Shown piece after piece: positions 34,978 through 43,308 of a stretch of 64,000 nt of DNA (position 1 is the first letter of the stretch; each line of letters opens with the position of its first letter). Origin of the DNA: Pseudomonas gingeri (GTDB taxonomy: Bacteria > Pseudomonadota > Gammaproteobacteria > Pseudomonadales > Pseudomonadaceae). The stretch spans positions 517,284-581,283 of the forward strand of contig NZ_JACAOR010000014.1 in NCBI RefSeq assembly GCF_013386115.1, written 5' to 3'. A program made the position numbers and the translations under genes. The notes under the pieces were generated by a model, which saw nothing but the letters and a program-made list of their open reading frames with translations, ran no database searches and was not told the origin of the DNA.

Positions 34978-35795
34978 ACGCCGCCTTACTGAACCCGGCC
35001 GTGCAGGCACGCCGCAACGAACGCGCCAAGCCCTTGCTGCAAGTGCGTGGCCTGGGCAAGTTGTATGGCCCGGAGAAGGGCTGCCAGGACGTCAGCTTCG
35101 ACCTCTATCCCGGCGAAGTGCTGGGTATCGTCGGCGAGTCCGGCTCGGGCAAGTCGACCCTGCTGTCGCTGCTCAGCGGCCGCTGCCCGCCGGACAGCGG
35201 GGCGATCGCCTACCGCGACAAGCAGGACCGCTGGCTGGACCTCTACAGCGCCAGCGAGGCCGAGCGCCGCACGCTGTTGCGCACCGAATGGGGCTTCGTC
35301 GAGCAGAACCCCCGCGATGGCCTGCGCATGGGGGTTTCCGCCGGGGCCAATATCGGCGAGCGGCTGATGGCCCAGGGCATCCGCAACTATGCGCAACTGC
35401 GCGCCGCCGGGCTGGACTGGCTGAGCCAGGTGGAGATCGATCCGCTGCGTATCGACGACCTGCCACGGACCTTTTCCGGCGGCATGCAGCAGCGCCTGCA
35501 GATCGCCCGCAACCTGGTCTCGGGGCCGCGCCTAGTGTTCATGGACGAGCCTACCGGCGGCCTCGACGTGTCGGTGCAGGCACGCCTGCTCGACTTGCTG
35601 CGCGGCCTGGTGCGCGAGCTGGACCTGGCGGTGGTGATCGTCACCCATGACCTGGCCGTGGCCCGCCTGCTGGCGGACCGGCTGATGGTCATGCGCCGCT
35701 CGCGAGTGGTCGAGTCGGGGCTCACCGACCAGATCCTCGACGATCCCCAGGATGCCTACTCGCAACTGCTGGTGTCTTCCGTCCTGCAACCCTGA
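34974..35795 (+). CDS. phnK: C-P lyase ABC-type ATPase PhnK
   Basis: A 273-residue ATPase that docks on the C-P lyase core. Walker A is GESGSGKST, the signature FSGGMQQR and Walker B LVFMDEP. It has a longer N-terminus (NAALLNPAVQARRNERAK) than E. coli PhnK (252 residues). The ATG at 34974 overlaps the phnJ stop by 4 bases. It is followed 26 bp later by phnL. Confidence 0.92.
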   Translation: MNAALLNPAVQARRNERAKPLLQVRGLGKLYGPEKGCQDVSFDLYPGEVLGIVGESGSGKSTLLSLLSGRCPPDSGAIAYRDKQDRWLDLYSASEAERRTLLRTEWGFVEQNPRDGLRMGVSAGANIGERLMAQGIRNYAQLRAAGLDWLSQVEIDPLRIDDLPRTFSGGMQQRLQIARNLVSGPRLVFMDEPTGGLDVSVQARLLDLLRGLVRELDLAVVIVTHDLAVARLLADRLMVMRRSRVVESGLTDQILDDPQDAYSQLLVSSVLQP

Positions 35796-35821
35796 TTCGC
35801 GTTCCGCCTGAGGTGTCTCCG

Positions 35822-36538
35822 ATGACAACGCTGCTCGAGGTCCGCGACCTCTCGAAAACCTTCACCCTGCACCAGCAACACGGTGTGGTGCTCAATGTGC
35901 TGGACGGCCTGGCCTTCAGCGTCGATGCCGGCGAGTGCCTGGTACTCCACGGCCAGTCCGGCGCCGGCAAAAGTACCTTGCTGCGCACCCTGTATGGCAA
36001 CTACCTGCCGGCCGGCGGCAGCATCCGCGTGCGCCATGCCGGCGACTGGCTGGAACTGGTCGGCGCCGAACCGCGGGAACTGCTGGACGTGCGCCAGCGC
36101 ACCCTGGGTTATGTCAGCCAGTTCCTGCGGGTGATCCCACGGGTCGCCTGCCTGGACGTGGTCATGGAGCCGGCCCTGGCCCGTGGCTGGGAGCGCGGCG
36201 TCGCCCAGGCCCGCGCCGAGGCGTTGCTGAGCCGCCTGAATATCCCGCGGCGGCTCTGGCAACTGGCGCCGGGGACCTTCTCCGGCGGCGAGCAGCAGCG
36301 GGTCAACATCGCCCGTGGCTTCATGGTGGATTGGCCGCTGATGCTGCTCGACGAACCGACGGCGTCCCTCGACGACGCCAATCGCCAGGTGGTGCTGGAA
36401 CTGATCGGCGAGGCGAAAGCCGCCGGTACCGCTCTGATCGGTATTTTCCACGACCGCGCCGCCCGCGAGGCGGTTGCCGATCGCCATCTCGACATGACCC
36501 CGACTGCCTCGATGCCCAAGGAAGCCACGCCATGCTGA
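35822..36538 (+). CDS. phnL: C-P lyase ABC-type ATPase PhnL
   Basis: A 238-residue ATPase with Walker A GQSGAGKST, signature FSGGEQQR and Walker B LMLLDEP. It works with PhnGHI in making ribose 1-triphosphonate and can stack with PhnK. ATG 35822 is chosen because GAGG lies nine bases upstream; the in-frame GTG at 35813 would abut that site. Its stop overlaps the phnM start. Confidence 0.92.
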   Translation: MTTLLEVRDLSKTFTLHQQHGVVLNVLDGLAFSVDAGECLVLHGQSGAGKSTLLRTLYGNYLPAGGSIRVRHAGDWLELVGAEPRELLDVRQRTLGYVSQFLRVIPRVACLDVVMEPALARGWERGVAQARAEALLSRLNIPRRLWQLAPGTFSGGEQQRVNIARGFMVDWPLMLLDEPTASLDDANRQVVLELIGEAKAAGTALIGIFHDRAAREAVADRHLDMTPTASMPKEATPC

Positions 36539-37677
36539 ACGAACAGATTCTCAGCAACGCCCGACTGGTCCTCGCCGACCAGGAAATCACCGGCACCCTG
36601 GTCCTGCGCGACGGCCTGATCGCCGAGATCGGCGAGGGCCGCAGCCAGTTGCCCCAGGCCCAGGACCTGCAGGGCGACTACCTGCTGCCGGGGTTGATCG
36701 AGCTGCACACCGACAACCTGGAAAAGCACATGACCCCGCGTCCCGGCGTGGATTGGCCGTCGGTATCGGCGGTACTCAGCCATGACGCGCAGATCATCGC
36801 GGCGGGGATCACCACGGTGTTCGACGCCTTGTCCATCGGTGACGTCAACCCCAAGGGCAAGCGCATGCAGCAACTGCCGGGCATGCTCGATGCCATCGCC
36901 ACCGCCAGCGCCGCCGGCCTGACCCGCGCCGAGCACCGCCTGCACCTGCGCTGCGAGGTCTGCCACCCCGAGACCCTGGCGGTGTTCCGCGACCTGGTGG
37001 AAAACCCGCTGGTGCAACTGGTCTCGGTCATGGACCATTCGCCGGGCCAGCGCCAGTTCGCCCTGGAGTCCAAGTACCGCGAGTACTATATGGGCAAGTA
37101 CCACCTGAGCGACCAGCAGATGGACGAGTTCATCGTCCTGCAGATCGCCAACTCGGCGCAGTACAGCAACCGTTATCGTGGGGCGATTGTCGAGGATTGC
37201 CTGGCCCGCGGCCTGTCGGTGGCCAGCCATGACGACGCGACCCTGGCCCATGTCGAGGAGTCGGCGGCGTTCGGCATGAGCATCGCCGAGTTTCCCACCA
37301 CGATGGAGGCGGCCAATGCCTGCAACCGCTTGGGCATGGCCGTGCTGATGGGCGCGCCGAACGTGGTGCGCGGCGGCTCGCATTCGGGCAACGTGGCGGC
37401 GGCGGCACTGGCAAAAGACGGGTTATTGGATATCCTGTCCAGCGATTACTATCCGGCCAGCCTGTTGCAGGCGGCCTTTCTGCTGGCCGCCCAGGACAAC
37501 GACTGCGACCTGCCACGGACCGTGGCCATGGTCAGCCGGGCCCCGGCCCGCGCGGCGGGACTCGACGACCGCGGGGAAATCCGCGTCGGCCTGCGTGCCG
37601 ACCTGATCCATGCCCGTAACCAGGGCGGCCTGCCGGTGATCCAGCAAGTGTGGCGACAAGCGAAGAGGGTGTTCTGA
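36532..37677 (+). CDS. phnM: alpha-D-ribose 1-methylphosphonate 5-triphosphate diphosphatase
   Basis: A 381-residue amidohydrolase-superfamily enzyme that removes pyrophosphate from the ribose triphosphonate intermediate. The metal site starts in LPGLIELHTDNLEKHMTPRP, and SHDDATLAHVEE holds a later His/Asp pair. ATG 36532 overlaps the end of phnL by 7 bases. Length fits the E. coli enzyme (378). The stop overlaps phnN. Confidence 0.94.
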   Translation: MLNEQILSNARLVLADQEITGTLVLRDGLIAEIGEGRSQLPQAQDLQGDYLLPGLIELHTDNLEKHMTPRPGVDWPSVSAVLSHDAQIIAAGITTVFDALSIGDVNPKGKRMQQLPGMLDAIATASAAGLTRAEHRLHLRCEVCHPETLAVFRDLVENPLVQLVSVMDHSPGQRQFALESKYREYYMGKYHLSDQQMDEFIVLQIANSAQYSNRYRGAIVEDCLARGLSVASHDDATLAHVEESAAFGMSIAEFPTTMEAANACNRLGMAVLMGAPNVVRGGSHSGNVAAAALAKDGLLDILSSDYYPASLLQAAFLLAAQDNDCDLPRTVAMVSRAPARAAGLDDRGEIRVGLRADLIHARNQGGLPVIQQVWRQAKRVF

Positions 37678-38240
37678 TGGCGGGCAGGTTGATCTATCTC
37701 ATCGGGCCTTCGGGCTCCGGCAAGGACAGCCTGCTCGATGCCGCCCGTGAACCTCTGGCGCAACGGGGCTGCCGCATCGTGCGGCGGGTCATCACCCGTT
37801 CCGCCGAGGCGGTCGGCGAGGCTGCCCATGGCGTCAGCGCCGAGCAGTTCGCGGCGATGCAGGTGCAGGGGGCCTTTGCCTTGAGCTGGAAGGCCAACGG
37901 GCTGTTCTACGGGATTCCCCGGGAGATCGACCAGTGGCTGGGGGAAGGCCAGGATGTGCTGGTCAACGGCTCGCGCGGCTACCTGCCCCAGGCCCGAGAG
38001 CGTTATCCCGACCTGCTGGTGGTGCTGCTGACGGTGGAGCAGTCGGTATTGCGCGAACGGCTGCTGGCCCGGGGCCGCGAGTCGTTGCCGGAGATCGAGG
38101 CGCGGCTGGCGCGCAACGCCGACTTCACCCTCGGGGCCGGCGTGCTGGCGGCGGATGATCCGTCGCTGGTGCTGCTCGACAACTCCGGGCCGATCCGCCA
38201 GACCGTGACCCGGTTGTTTGCCCTGATCGGCAAGGAGTGA
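37677..38240 (+). CDS. phnN: ribose 1,5-bisphosphokinase
   Basis: A 187-residue P-loop kinase with GPSGSGKDS (residues 10-18). It phosphorylates ribose 1,5-bisphosphate to PRPP, recycling the sugar left after C-P cleavage. ATG 37677 overlaps the phnM stop by one base. An in-frame ATG further upstream lies inside phnM and is not used by homologues. Confidence 0.92.
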   Translation: MAGRLIYLIGPSGSGKDSLLDAAREPLAQRGCRIVRRVITRSAEAVGEAAHGVSAEQFAAMQVQGAFALSWKANGLFYGIPREIDQWLGEGQDVLVNGSRGYLPQARERYPDLLVVLLTVEQSVLRERLLARGRESLPEIEARLARNADFTLGAGVLAADDPSLVLLDNSGPIRQTVTRLFALIGKE

Positions 38241-38242
38241 TC

Positions 38243-38992
38243 ATGCGCCTGACCTTGCTCGGCACCGGCGATGCACGCCAGGTGCCGGTGTATGGCTGCG
38301 ACTGCCGGGCCTGCGTCGCGGCCCGCCAACAGCCGGCGCTGCGGCGCCTGCCCTGCAGCGCCCTGGTGGAATGCGGCGACCAGCGCTGGCTGATCGACAG
38401 CGGCCTGCCGGACCTCACCGAGCGTTTTGCGCCACGCAGTTTCAGCGGCATCCTGCAGACCCATTACCACGCCGATCACGCCCAGGGCCTGCTGCATCTG
38501 CGCTGGGGCCAGGGCCTGGTGATCCCGGTGCACGGCCCGGCCGATCCGGAAGGGCTGTCGGACCTCTACAAGCATCCGGGGATTCTCGATTTCAGCCAGC
38601 CGTTCGCCGCCTTCGAAACCCGCCAACTGGGGGCGCTGGGCGTCACGGCGCTACCGTTGGTGCATTCCAGGCCGACCCTGGGTTATCTGCTGGAAGGCGA
38701 GGGCCGCCGCATTGCCTATCTCACCGACACCGTTGGCCTGCCCGCCGAAACCGAGGTCTTCCTGCAGGCGCGACCGCTGGATCTGCTGGTGCTGGACTGC
38801 TCGATGCCGCCGCAACCCCAGGCCCCGCGCAATCACAACGACCTGAACCTGGCGCTGGCGACGATTGCGACGTTGAACCCGGCGCAGGCGGTGCTGACCC
38901 ATGTCGGCCACACGCTGGATGCCTGGCTGCTGGATCACGCCGGGACGTTGCCTGCCTCGGTGCTGGTCGCCAGGGATGGCATGACGCTGTAG
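38243..38992 (+). CDS. phnP: phosphoribosyl 1,2-cyclic phosphate phosphodiesterase
   Basis: A 249-residue metallo-beta-lactamase-fold phosphodiesterase that opens the cyclic phosphate product of PhnJ. It has the H74-x-H76-x-D78-H79 motif and the structural cysteines C19, C21 and C24 seen in PhnP. It starts 2 bp after phnN. The 3' end overlaps the convergent LysR gene by 58 bp. No phnO acetyltransferase lies between phnN and phnP, unlike E. coli. Confidence 0.93.
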   Translation: MRLTLLGTGDARQVPVYGCDCRACVAARQQPALRRLPCSALVECGDQRWLIDSGLPDLTERFAPRSFSGILQTHYHADHAQGLLHLRWGQGLVIPVHGPADPEGLSDLYKHPGILDFSQPFAAFETRQLGALGVTALPLVHSRPTLGYLLEGEGRRIAYLTDTVGLPAETEVFLQARPLDLLVLDCSMPPQPQAPRNHNDLNLALATIATLNPAQAVLTHVGHTLDAWLLDHAGTLPASVLVARDGMTL

Positions 38993-39879
38993 GCGTCGTT
39001 GACCAGGACTTCGCGGAAGGTCGCCACCAGTGGTCGCAGGTTGATCCGATGCCAGGCGGCCCACAGCGGGGTGGTATAGAACAGCCACGGCAGTTCCCGC
39101 AGCACCACGCCTTGCGGGGCGTTGTGGCGCAGGCTCCGCTGGATCATCGTCAGGCCCAGGCCCGCCGCCACCAGGCCGAGGGCGGTCAGCGGCTCGCTGG
39201 CTTCCAGGCGGATATCCGGGTTGAAACCGGCCTTGATGCAGGCCGAGACGAAGTCATCCTGCTTACCCGCATTTTGCCGATGTTGCACGGCAATCCATTC
39301 CTGGCCGGGGAAATCCTCCGGACGCAGTTCGTCGAGCAGGGCCAGCGGGTGCTGTTCAGGCAGGGCCAGCAGCATCGGGTCGTCCAGCACCCGGGCGCTG
39401 TTCAGGTCGGGGTCGTCCGCCACCGGCGGTTCGCTGACCAGGGCAATATCCAGGCTGCGCTGGCGCAGGCCCTCCAATTGTTCCGCCGAATTCAGGCTGT
39501 ACAGCGCGATATGCACCCCGGGCCGGGCCGTGCGCAGGGTCCGCAAGGCATCTGGCAGCACCCCCGAATGCATGGCGTTCTCGATATAGCCGATGCACAG
39601 GCCGCCTTCTTCCCCCCGACCCAGGCGCCGCCCCAGGGACTCCAGGCGGTTGGCGTGGGTCAGGAAGGCGCGGGTCTCGGCGAGGAAGGTCTGGCCGTCG
39701 ACGGTCAGGCGAATGCGCTGCTGGCTGCGCTCGAACAGCGTCAGCCCGAGGCGTTCCTCCAACTGGGCGATCTGCCGGCTGAGGGGCGATTGCGAGATGT
39801 GCAGACGTTCTGCGGCGCGGCCGACGTGCTCTTCTTCGGCGACCACGACGAAGTAGCGGAGTTGGCGTAGATCGATCAT
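38935..39879 (-). CDS. LysR-family transcriptional regulator
   Basis: A 314-residue LTTR with N-terminus MIDLRQLRYFVVVAEEEHVG and a helix-turn-helix around RAAERLHISQSPLSRQIAQLE, the form seen in CatR/BenM/CbnR-type regulators. ATG 39879 is used because the family starts there; an in-frame ATG 55 codons upstream falls in the divergent promoter region. It faces away from an aldo/keto reductase gene across 167 bp and likely regulates it. The tail overlaps phnP on the opposite strand. Confidence 0.85.
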   Translation of the reverse strand: MIDLRQLRYFVVVAEEEHVGRAAERLHISQSPLSRQIAQLEERLGLTLFERSQQRIRLTVDGQTFLAETRAFLTHANRLESLGRRLGRGEEGGLCIGYIENAMHSGVLPDALRTLRTARPGVHIALYSLNSAEQLEGLRQRSLDIALVSEPPVADDPDLNSARVLDDPMLLALPEQHPLALLDELRPEDFPGQEWIAVQHRQNAGKQDDFVSACIKAGFNPDIRLEASEPLTALGLVAAGLGLTMIQRSLRHNAPQGVVLRELPWLFYTTPLWAAWHRINLRPLVATFREVLVNDAYSVMPSLATSTEAGNVPA

Positions 39880-40046
39880 GTCAGACCTCGAAGGACTCAA
39901 GTGGCGCAAATTATGTCTTGGACGGTCAAAAGTTCGCAACCTAGTATTTGTCCCGACACCGCGATCGATGCCGCCCCTCGCGAACAATCTGGCACCTGCT
40001 GAGGGCAAGGCGTGATCCCTTTTATCGAGCTTGAAGGAGTCCATTC

Positions 40047-41057
40047 ATGAGTATCAGAGACAAACTGCAAGGTCCCCTGGGTTTTGGCACCGCCCCGCTG
40101 GGCAACATGTTCCGTGCCATTCCCGAGGACGAAGCGCTCGCCACCGTCGAGGCCGCCTGGGAGCAGGGTGTGCGTTACTTCGACACCGCGCCGTTCTACG
40201 GTTCCGGGTTGTCGGAGATCCGCCTCGGCGAGGCCCTGGCCAGGCATCCGCGGGACCAATATGTGCTGAGCAGCAAGGTAGGCCGGGTGATCCTCGACGA
40301 AGTCGAAGACGTCGCTGCCCGTGATCTGGGCGAGAAGGCCGGGGTGTTCGCCCATGGCCGGCCGAACAAGATCGTCAACGACTACTCCGCCGATGCCACG
40401 CTGCGTTCCATCGAGGACAGCCTCAAGCGCCTGCGCACCGATCGCCTGGATATCGTCTGGGTTCACGATATCGCCCAGGACTTCTATGGCGACGAATGGC
40501 TGGAATACTTCAACGTGGCCCGCAAGGGCGCATTCCGGGTGCTGAGCCGGCTGCGCGAAGAAGGCGTGATCAAGGCTTGGGGCCTGGGGGTGAACAAGGT
40601 CGAGCCGTGCGAGCTGACCCTGCAACTGGCCGAGGCGCAGCCGGACGGTTTCCTGCTCGCCGGCCGCTACACCCTGCTGGACCATGAGCGTGCCTTGCAG
40701 CGGCTGATGCCGGAAGCGGCGGCGCAGAACGTCGATATCGTCGTCGGCGGTCCCTACAGCTCCGGTGTGCTGGCCGGAGGCACGAATTTCGAATACCAGC
40801 CGGCATCGCCGCAGATTCTGGCTAAAGTTGAACGGATCAAGGCGATTGCCCGGGACTTCGGCGTGGACATCAAGGCCGCGGCGTTGCAGTTCTCCCTGGC
40901 CAACCCGGCAGTGGCGGCGGTGATTCCCGGGTCGAGCCGGCCAGGGCGGATTGTCGAGGATGTGGCGGCGTTGCAGGTGAAGATCCCGGCCGAATTCTGG
41001 CAGGCCCTGCGCAGCGCCGGACTGGTGGCGGGTAACGCGCCATTGCCGCTGAGCTGA
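40047..41057 (+). CDS. aldo/keto reductase
   Basis: A 336-residue NAD(P)-dependent oxidoreductase of the AKR superfamily. The catalytic tetrad can be seen as Asp and Tyr in YFDTAPFYGSGLSE, Lys in VLSSKVGR and His in VWVHDI. It resembles D-threo-aldose/L-fucose 1-dehydrogenases. The sequence IPGSSRPGRI near the C-terminus binds the cofactor 2'-phosphate region. GAAGGAG precedes the ATG. It is divergent from a LysR gene and upstream of an SDR-SRPBCC pair that may share the pathway, though a repeat-rich 247-bp gap separates them. Confidence 0.88.
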   Translation: MSIRDKLQGPLGFGTAPLGNMFRAIPEDEALATVEAAWEQGVRYFDTAPFYGSGLSEIRLGEALARHPRDQYVLSSKVGRVILDEVEDVAARDLGEKAGVFAHGRPNKIVNDYSADATLRSIEDSLKRLRTDRLDIVWVHDIAQDFYGDEWLEYFNVARKGAFRVLSRLREEGVIKAWGLGVNKVEPCELTLQLAEAQPDGFLLAGRYTLLDHERALQRLMPEAAAQNVDIVVGGPYSSGVLAGGTNFEYQPASPQILAKVERIKAIARDFGVDIKAAALQFSLANPAVAAVIPGSSRPGRIVEDVAALQVKIPAEFWQALRSAGLVAGNAPLPLS

Positions 41058-41086
41058 CAGAACGGGAAAGCCCTGATGATCGTGAG

Positions 41087-41193
41087 GATCGTTCCCACGC
41101 TCCGCGTGGGAATGCCTCTAGGGACGCTCCGCGTCCGCTCTTGTGACGCAGAGCGTCACGGGCTGCATGCCCACGCGGAGCGTGGGAACGATC
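41087..41193. repeat. GTTCCCACGC-family paired palindromic unit
   Basis: GATCGTTCCCACGCTCCGCG at the left end and its reverse complement at the right end (CGCGGAGCGTGGGAACGATC) bracket a 67-bp core with further small palindromes (GACGCTCCGCGTC, GTGACGCAGAGCGTCAC). The whole 107-bp unit can fold as a long hairpin. It lies after the aldo/keto reductase gene and may stop transcription in both directions. Confidence 0.75.
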
Positions 41194-41229
41194 GGTAACC
41201 TGTGAAGCTTCCGGCGGCTTCACGGGCCT

Positions 41230-41256
41230 CTTCGCCGGCAAGCCGGGCTCCTACAG
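41230..41256. repeat. REP palindrome, reverse orientation
   Basis: TTCGCCGGCAAGCCGGGCTC followed by CTACAG is the reverse-oriented relative of the GTGGGAGCGGGCTTGCCCGC element at 24531. It lies 49 bp before the SDR start. Confidence 0.7.
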
Positions 41257-41304
41257 GGGCCGTGTCCGGCTTGATATCGCTTTATTCATTCAATCGAGGT
41301 TCTC

Positions 41305-42102
41305 ATGCAGATCAATCTTTCCAACAAGGTCGCCATTGTCAGCGGTTCCACCGCCGGTATCGGCCTGGGCATCGGCAAGGGCCTGGCGGGCGCCGGCGCG
41401 ACAGTGGTGATCGTCGGCCGTCAGCAGGCCAAGGTCGACGAGGCCATCGCGGTCATTCTCGCCGCGCATCCCGAGGCCAAGGTCCGCGGCCTGGCCGCCG
41501 ACCTCGGCACGGCCGCCGGCGCCGAGGCGCTGTTCCGGGCCGAGCCGGACGCCGACATCCTGGTCAACAACCTGGGGATCTTCAACGATGTCGATTTCTT
41601 CGACACCCCGGATGAAGAATGGACGCGTTTCTACGAGGTCAATGTGATCTCCGGCGTACGCCTGTCGCGGCACTACACGCCGGCGATGGTCAAGCGCGGC
41701 TGGGGACGGGTGCTGTTCGTCTCCTCCGAATCGGGTATCGCCACTCCCGCCGATATGATCAACTACGGTGTCACCAAAAGCGCCAACCTGGCCGTCTCCC
41801 ATGGCCTGGCCAAGCGCCTGGCGGGCAGTGGCGTGACGGTCAACGCGATCCTCCCCGGGCCGACCTTTACCGACGGCCTGGAAGAGATGCTCAAGGACGC
41901 CACCGCCGCGTCGGGGCGCAGTGCCCGGGAAGAGGCTGACGTTTTCGTCAAGGCCGCCCGGCCGACTTCTATCATCCAGCGGGCAGCGGATGTCGAGGAA
42001 GTGGCCAACCTGGCCGTGTACCTCGCGTCACCGCTGTCTTCCGCCACCACCGGCGCCGCGCTGCGGGTCGACGGTGGTGTTGTCGATAGCCTGGCTATCT
42101 GA
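41305..42102 (+). CDS. SDR-family oxidoreductase
   Basis: A 265-residue short-chain dehydrogenase/reductase. The cofactor motif is GSTAGIGLGIG (residues 14-24), the structural motif is NNLG, and the catalytic Ser and Tyr-x3-Lys are in FVSSESG and NYGVTKSA. Length is typical of classical SDRs. The start has GAGG 8 bp upstream. It is followed 20 bp later by an SRPBCC-domain gene and the pair ends at a strong terminator. The substrate is unknown. Confidence 0.88.
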   Translation: MQINLSNKVAIVSGSTAGIGLGIGKGLAGAGATVVIVGRQQAKVDEAIAVILAAHPEAKVRGLAADLGTAAGAEALFRAEPDADILVNNLGIFNDVDFFDTPDEEWTRFYEVNVISGVRLSRHYTPAMVKRGWGRVLFVSSESGIATPADMINYGVTKSANLAVSHGLAKRLAGSGVTVNAILPGPTFTDGLEEMLKDATAASGRSAREEADVFVKAARPTSIIQRAADVEEVANLAVYLASPLSSATTGAALRVDGGVVDSLAI

Positions 42103-42122
42103 GGTTTTTCCGGAGAATTTTC

Positions 42123-42539
42123 ATGGCTGCAACATCCGTTACGATTGAAATCCCCGCGACACCCGAGCAGGTCTGGCAATTGATGGGCGGCTTCGATTCG
42201 CTGCCCGACTGGCTGCCGTTCATTCCCCGCAGCAGCCTGAGCGAAGGCGGGCGGGTGCGGACCCTGCAGACCGCCGATGGCGGCACTGTGGTCGAGCGCC
42301 TGGAAGCCTTCGACAACCGGGCCCGGCGCTACAGCTATTCCATCGAGCAGGCGCCGTTCCCCGCCACCGACTACCTGGCGACCCTGCAGGTCCGCGAGGG
42401 CAGTACCCCACAGACGGCCATTGTCGAATGGGCCGGTATCTTCACCCCGGTCGGGGTCAGCGAAGAGGAAGTGGTGGCGCTGTTCCACGGCATCTACAGC
42501 GGTGGCCTGGCGGCACTGAAAGCCAACTTCCCCGATTGA
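42123..42539 (+). CDS. SRPBCC (START-like) family protein
   Basis: A 138-residue protein with the SRPBCC cyclase/dehydrase fold: an opening strand VTIEIPATPEQVWQLMGGF, then LPDWLPFI, and a C-terminal helix GGLAALKANF. Such proteins bind hydrophobic ligands in a helix-grip pocket. It is co-transcribed with the SDR gene upstream and is followed by an intrinsic terminator, so the two probably act on the same small molecule. No catalytic residues can be assigned. Confidence 0.82.
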   Translation: MAATSVTIEIPATPEQVWQLMGGFDSLPDWLPFIPRSSLSEGGRVRTLQTADGGTVVERLEAFDNRARRYSYSIEQAPFPATDYLATLQVREGSTPQTAIVEWAGIFTPVGVSEEEVVALFHGIYSGGLAALKANFPD

Positions 42540-42587
42540 TCGACGGTGCAAAAACGTCCGCACTGGCCTATAACGGCAGTCATCGTG

Positions 42588-42620
42588 AAGCCCGATCCGG
42601 CGATTCGCCGGTCGGGCTTT
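42588..42620 (+). terminator. intrinsic terminator after the SDR-SRPBCC operon
   Basis: Arms AAGCCCGATCCGGCGA and TCGCCGGTCGGGCTT pair with one bulged base, followed by TTGTCTT. The hairpin starts 49 bp after the SRPBCC stop and ends 20 bp before the ABC ATPase gene. Confidence 0.8.
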
Positions 42621-42639
42621 GTCTTGAGTGAGGTTATCG

Positions 42640-43308
42640 ATGTTGCGTATTCGCGGGCTGAGTAAAGCCTACGCCACCGCCCAGGGGCCGTTGGCCGTGC
42701 TGCAGGGCGTCGACCTGGAGCTGGAGCAGGGGGCGAGCCTGGCCCTGATGGGCGAGTCCGGCAGTGGCAAGAGCACCTTGCTGCACCTGGTGGCCGGGCT
42801 GGATCGGGCCGATGCCGGTGCGATCGAGATCGCCGGGCGCGATCTGTGCCAGTTGAACGAAGTCCAGCTGGCGAGCTGGCGGCGCCACGACATCGGCCTG
42901 ATCTTCCAGCAGTTCAACCTGATTCCCAGCCTGACCGTGGCCGACAACCTGGCCTTCCAGGCGCGTCTGGCCGGACGGCACGATCCGCGCTGGCAGGACG
43001 AACTGGTGGAACGTCTCGGCCTGGCGCAGACCCTGTCCCGTTACCCCGAGCAACTGTCCGGCGGCCAGCAACAGCGGGTGGCCCTGGGACGGGCGTTGGC
43101 GGCGAAGCCACCGCTGATACTCGCCGACGAACCCACCGGCAGCCTCGACGAGAGCACCAGCGACGAAGTGCTGGGGCTGTTGCTGGATCTGTTGGCCGAC
43201 AACGGCACCAGCCTGCTGATGGTCACCCACAGCGAGCGCATGGCCAGCCGGCTGCAACGCCGGGTGCGCCTGCACAACGGCCGCCTGAGCGAGCTGTCGG
43301 GGGCATGA
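42640..43308 (+). CDS. ABC transporter ATP-binding protein, LolD/MacB-like
   Basis: A 222-residue ATPase with Walker A GESGSGKST, signature LSGGQQQR and Walker B LILADEPTGSLDE, typical of the LolD/MacB/YbbA branch. It pairs with an FtsX-type permease whose ATG overlaps its stop (ATGA). A GAGG precedes ATG 42640; an in-frame GTG at 42628 is less likely. With the downstream lipoprotein this forms a three-gene set that often occurs together and probably works in envelope or lipoprotein handling. Confidence 0.85.
   Translation: MLRIRGLSKAYATAQGPLAVLQGVDLELEQGASLALMGESGSGKSTLLHLVAGLDRADAGAIEIAGRDLCQLNEVQLASWRRHDIGLIFQQFNLIPSLTVADNLAFQARLAGRHDPRWQDELVERLGLAQTLSRYPEQLSGGQQQRVALGRALAAKPPLILADEPTGSLDESTSDEVLGLLLDLLADNGTSLLMVTHSERMASRLQRRVRLHNGRLSELSGA

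Noticed and set aside
42846..43304. N-terminal extension of the FtsX permease
   Set aside because: The frame is open but only as a shadow of the ATPase gene; ATG 43305 overlaps the ATPase stop and gives the normal N-terminal helix.
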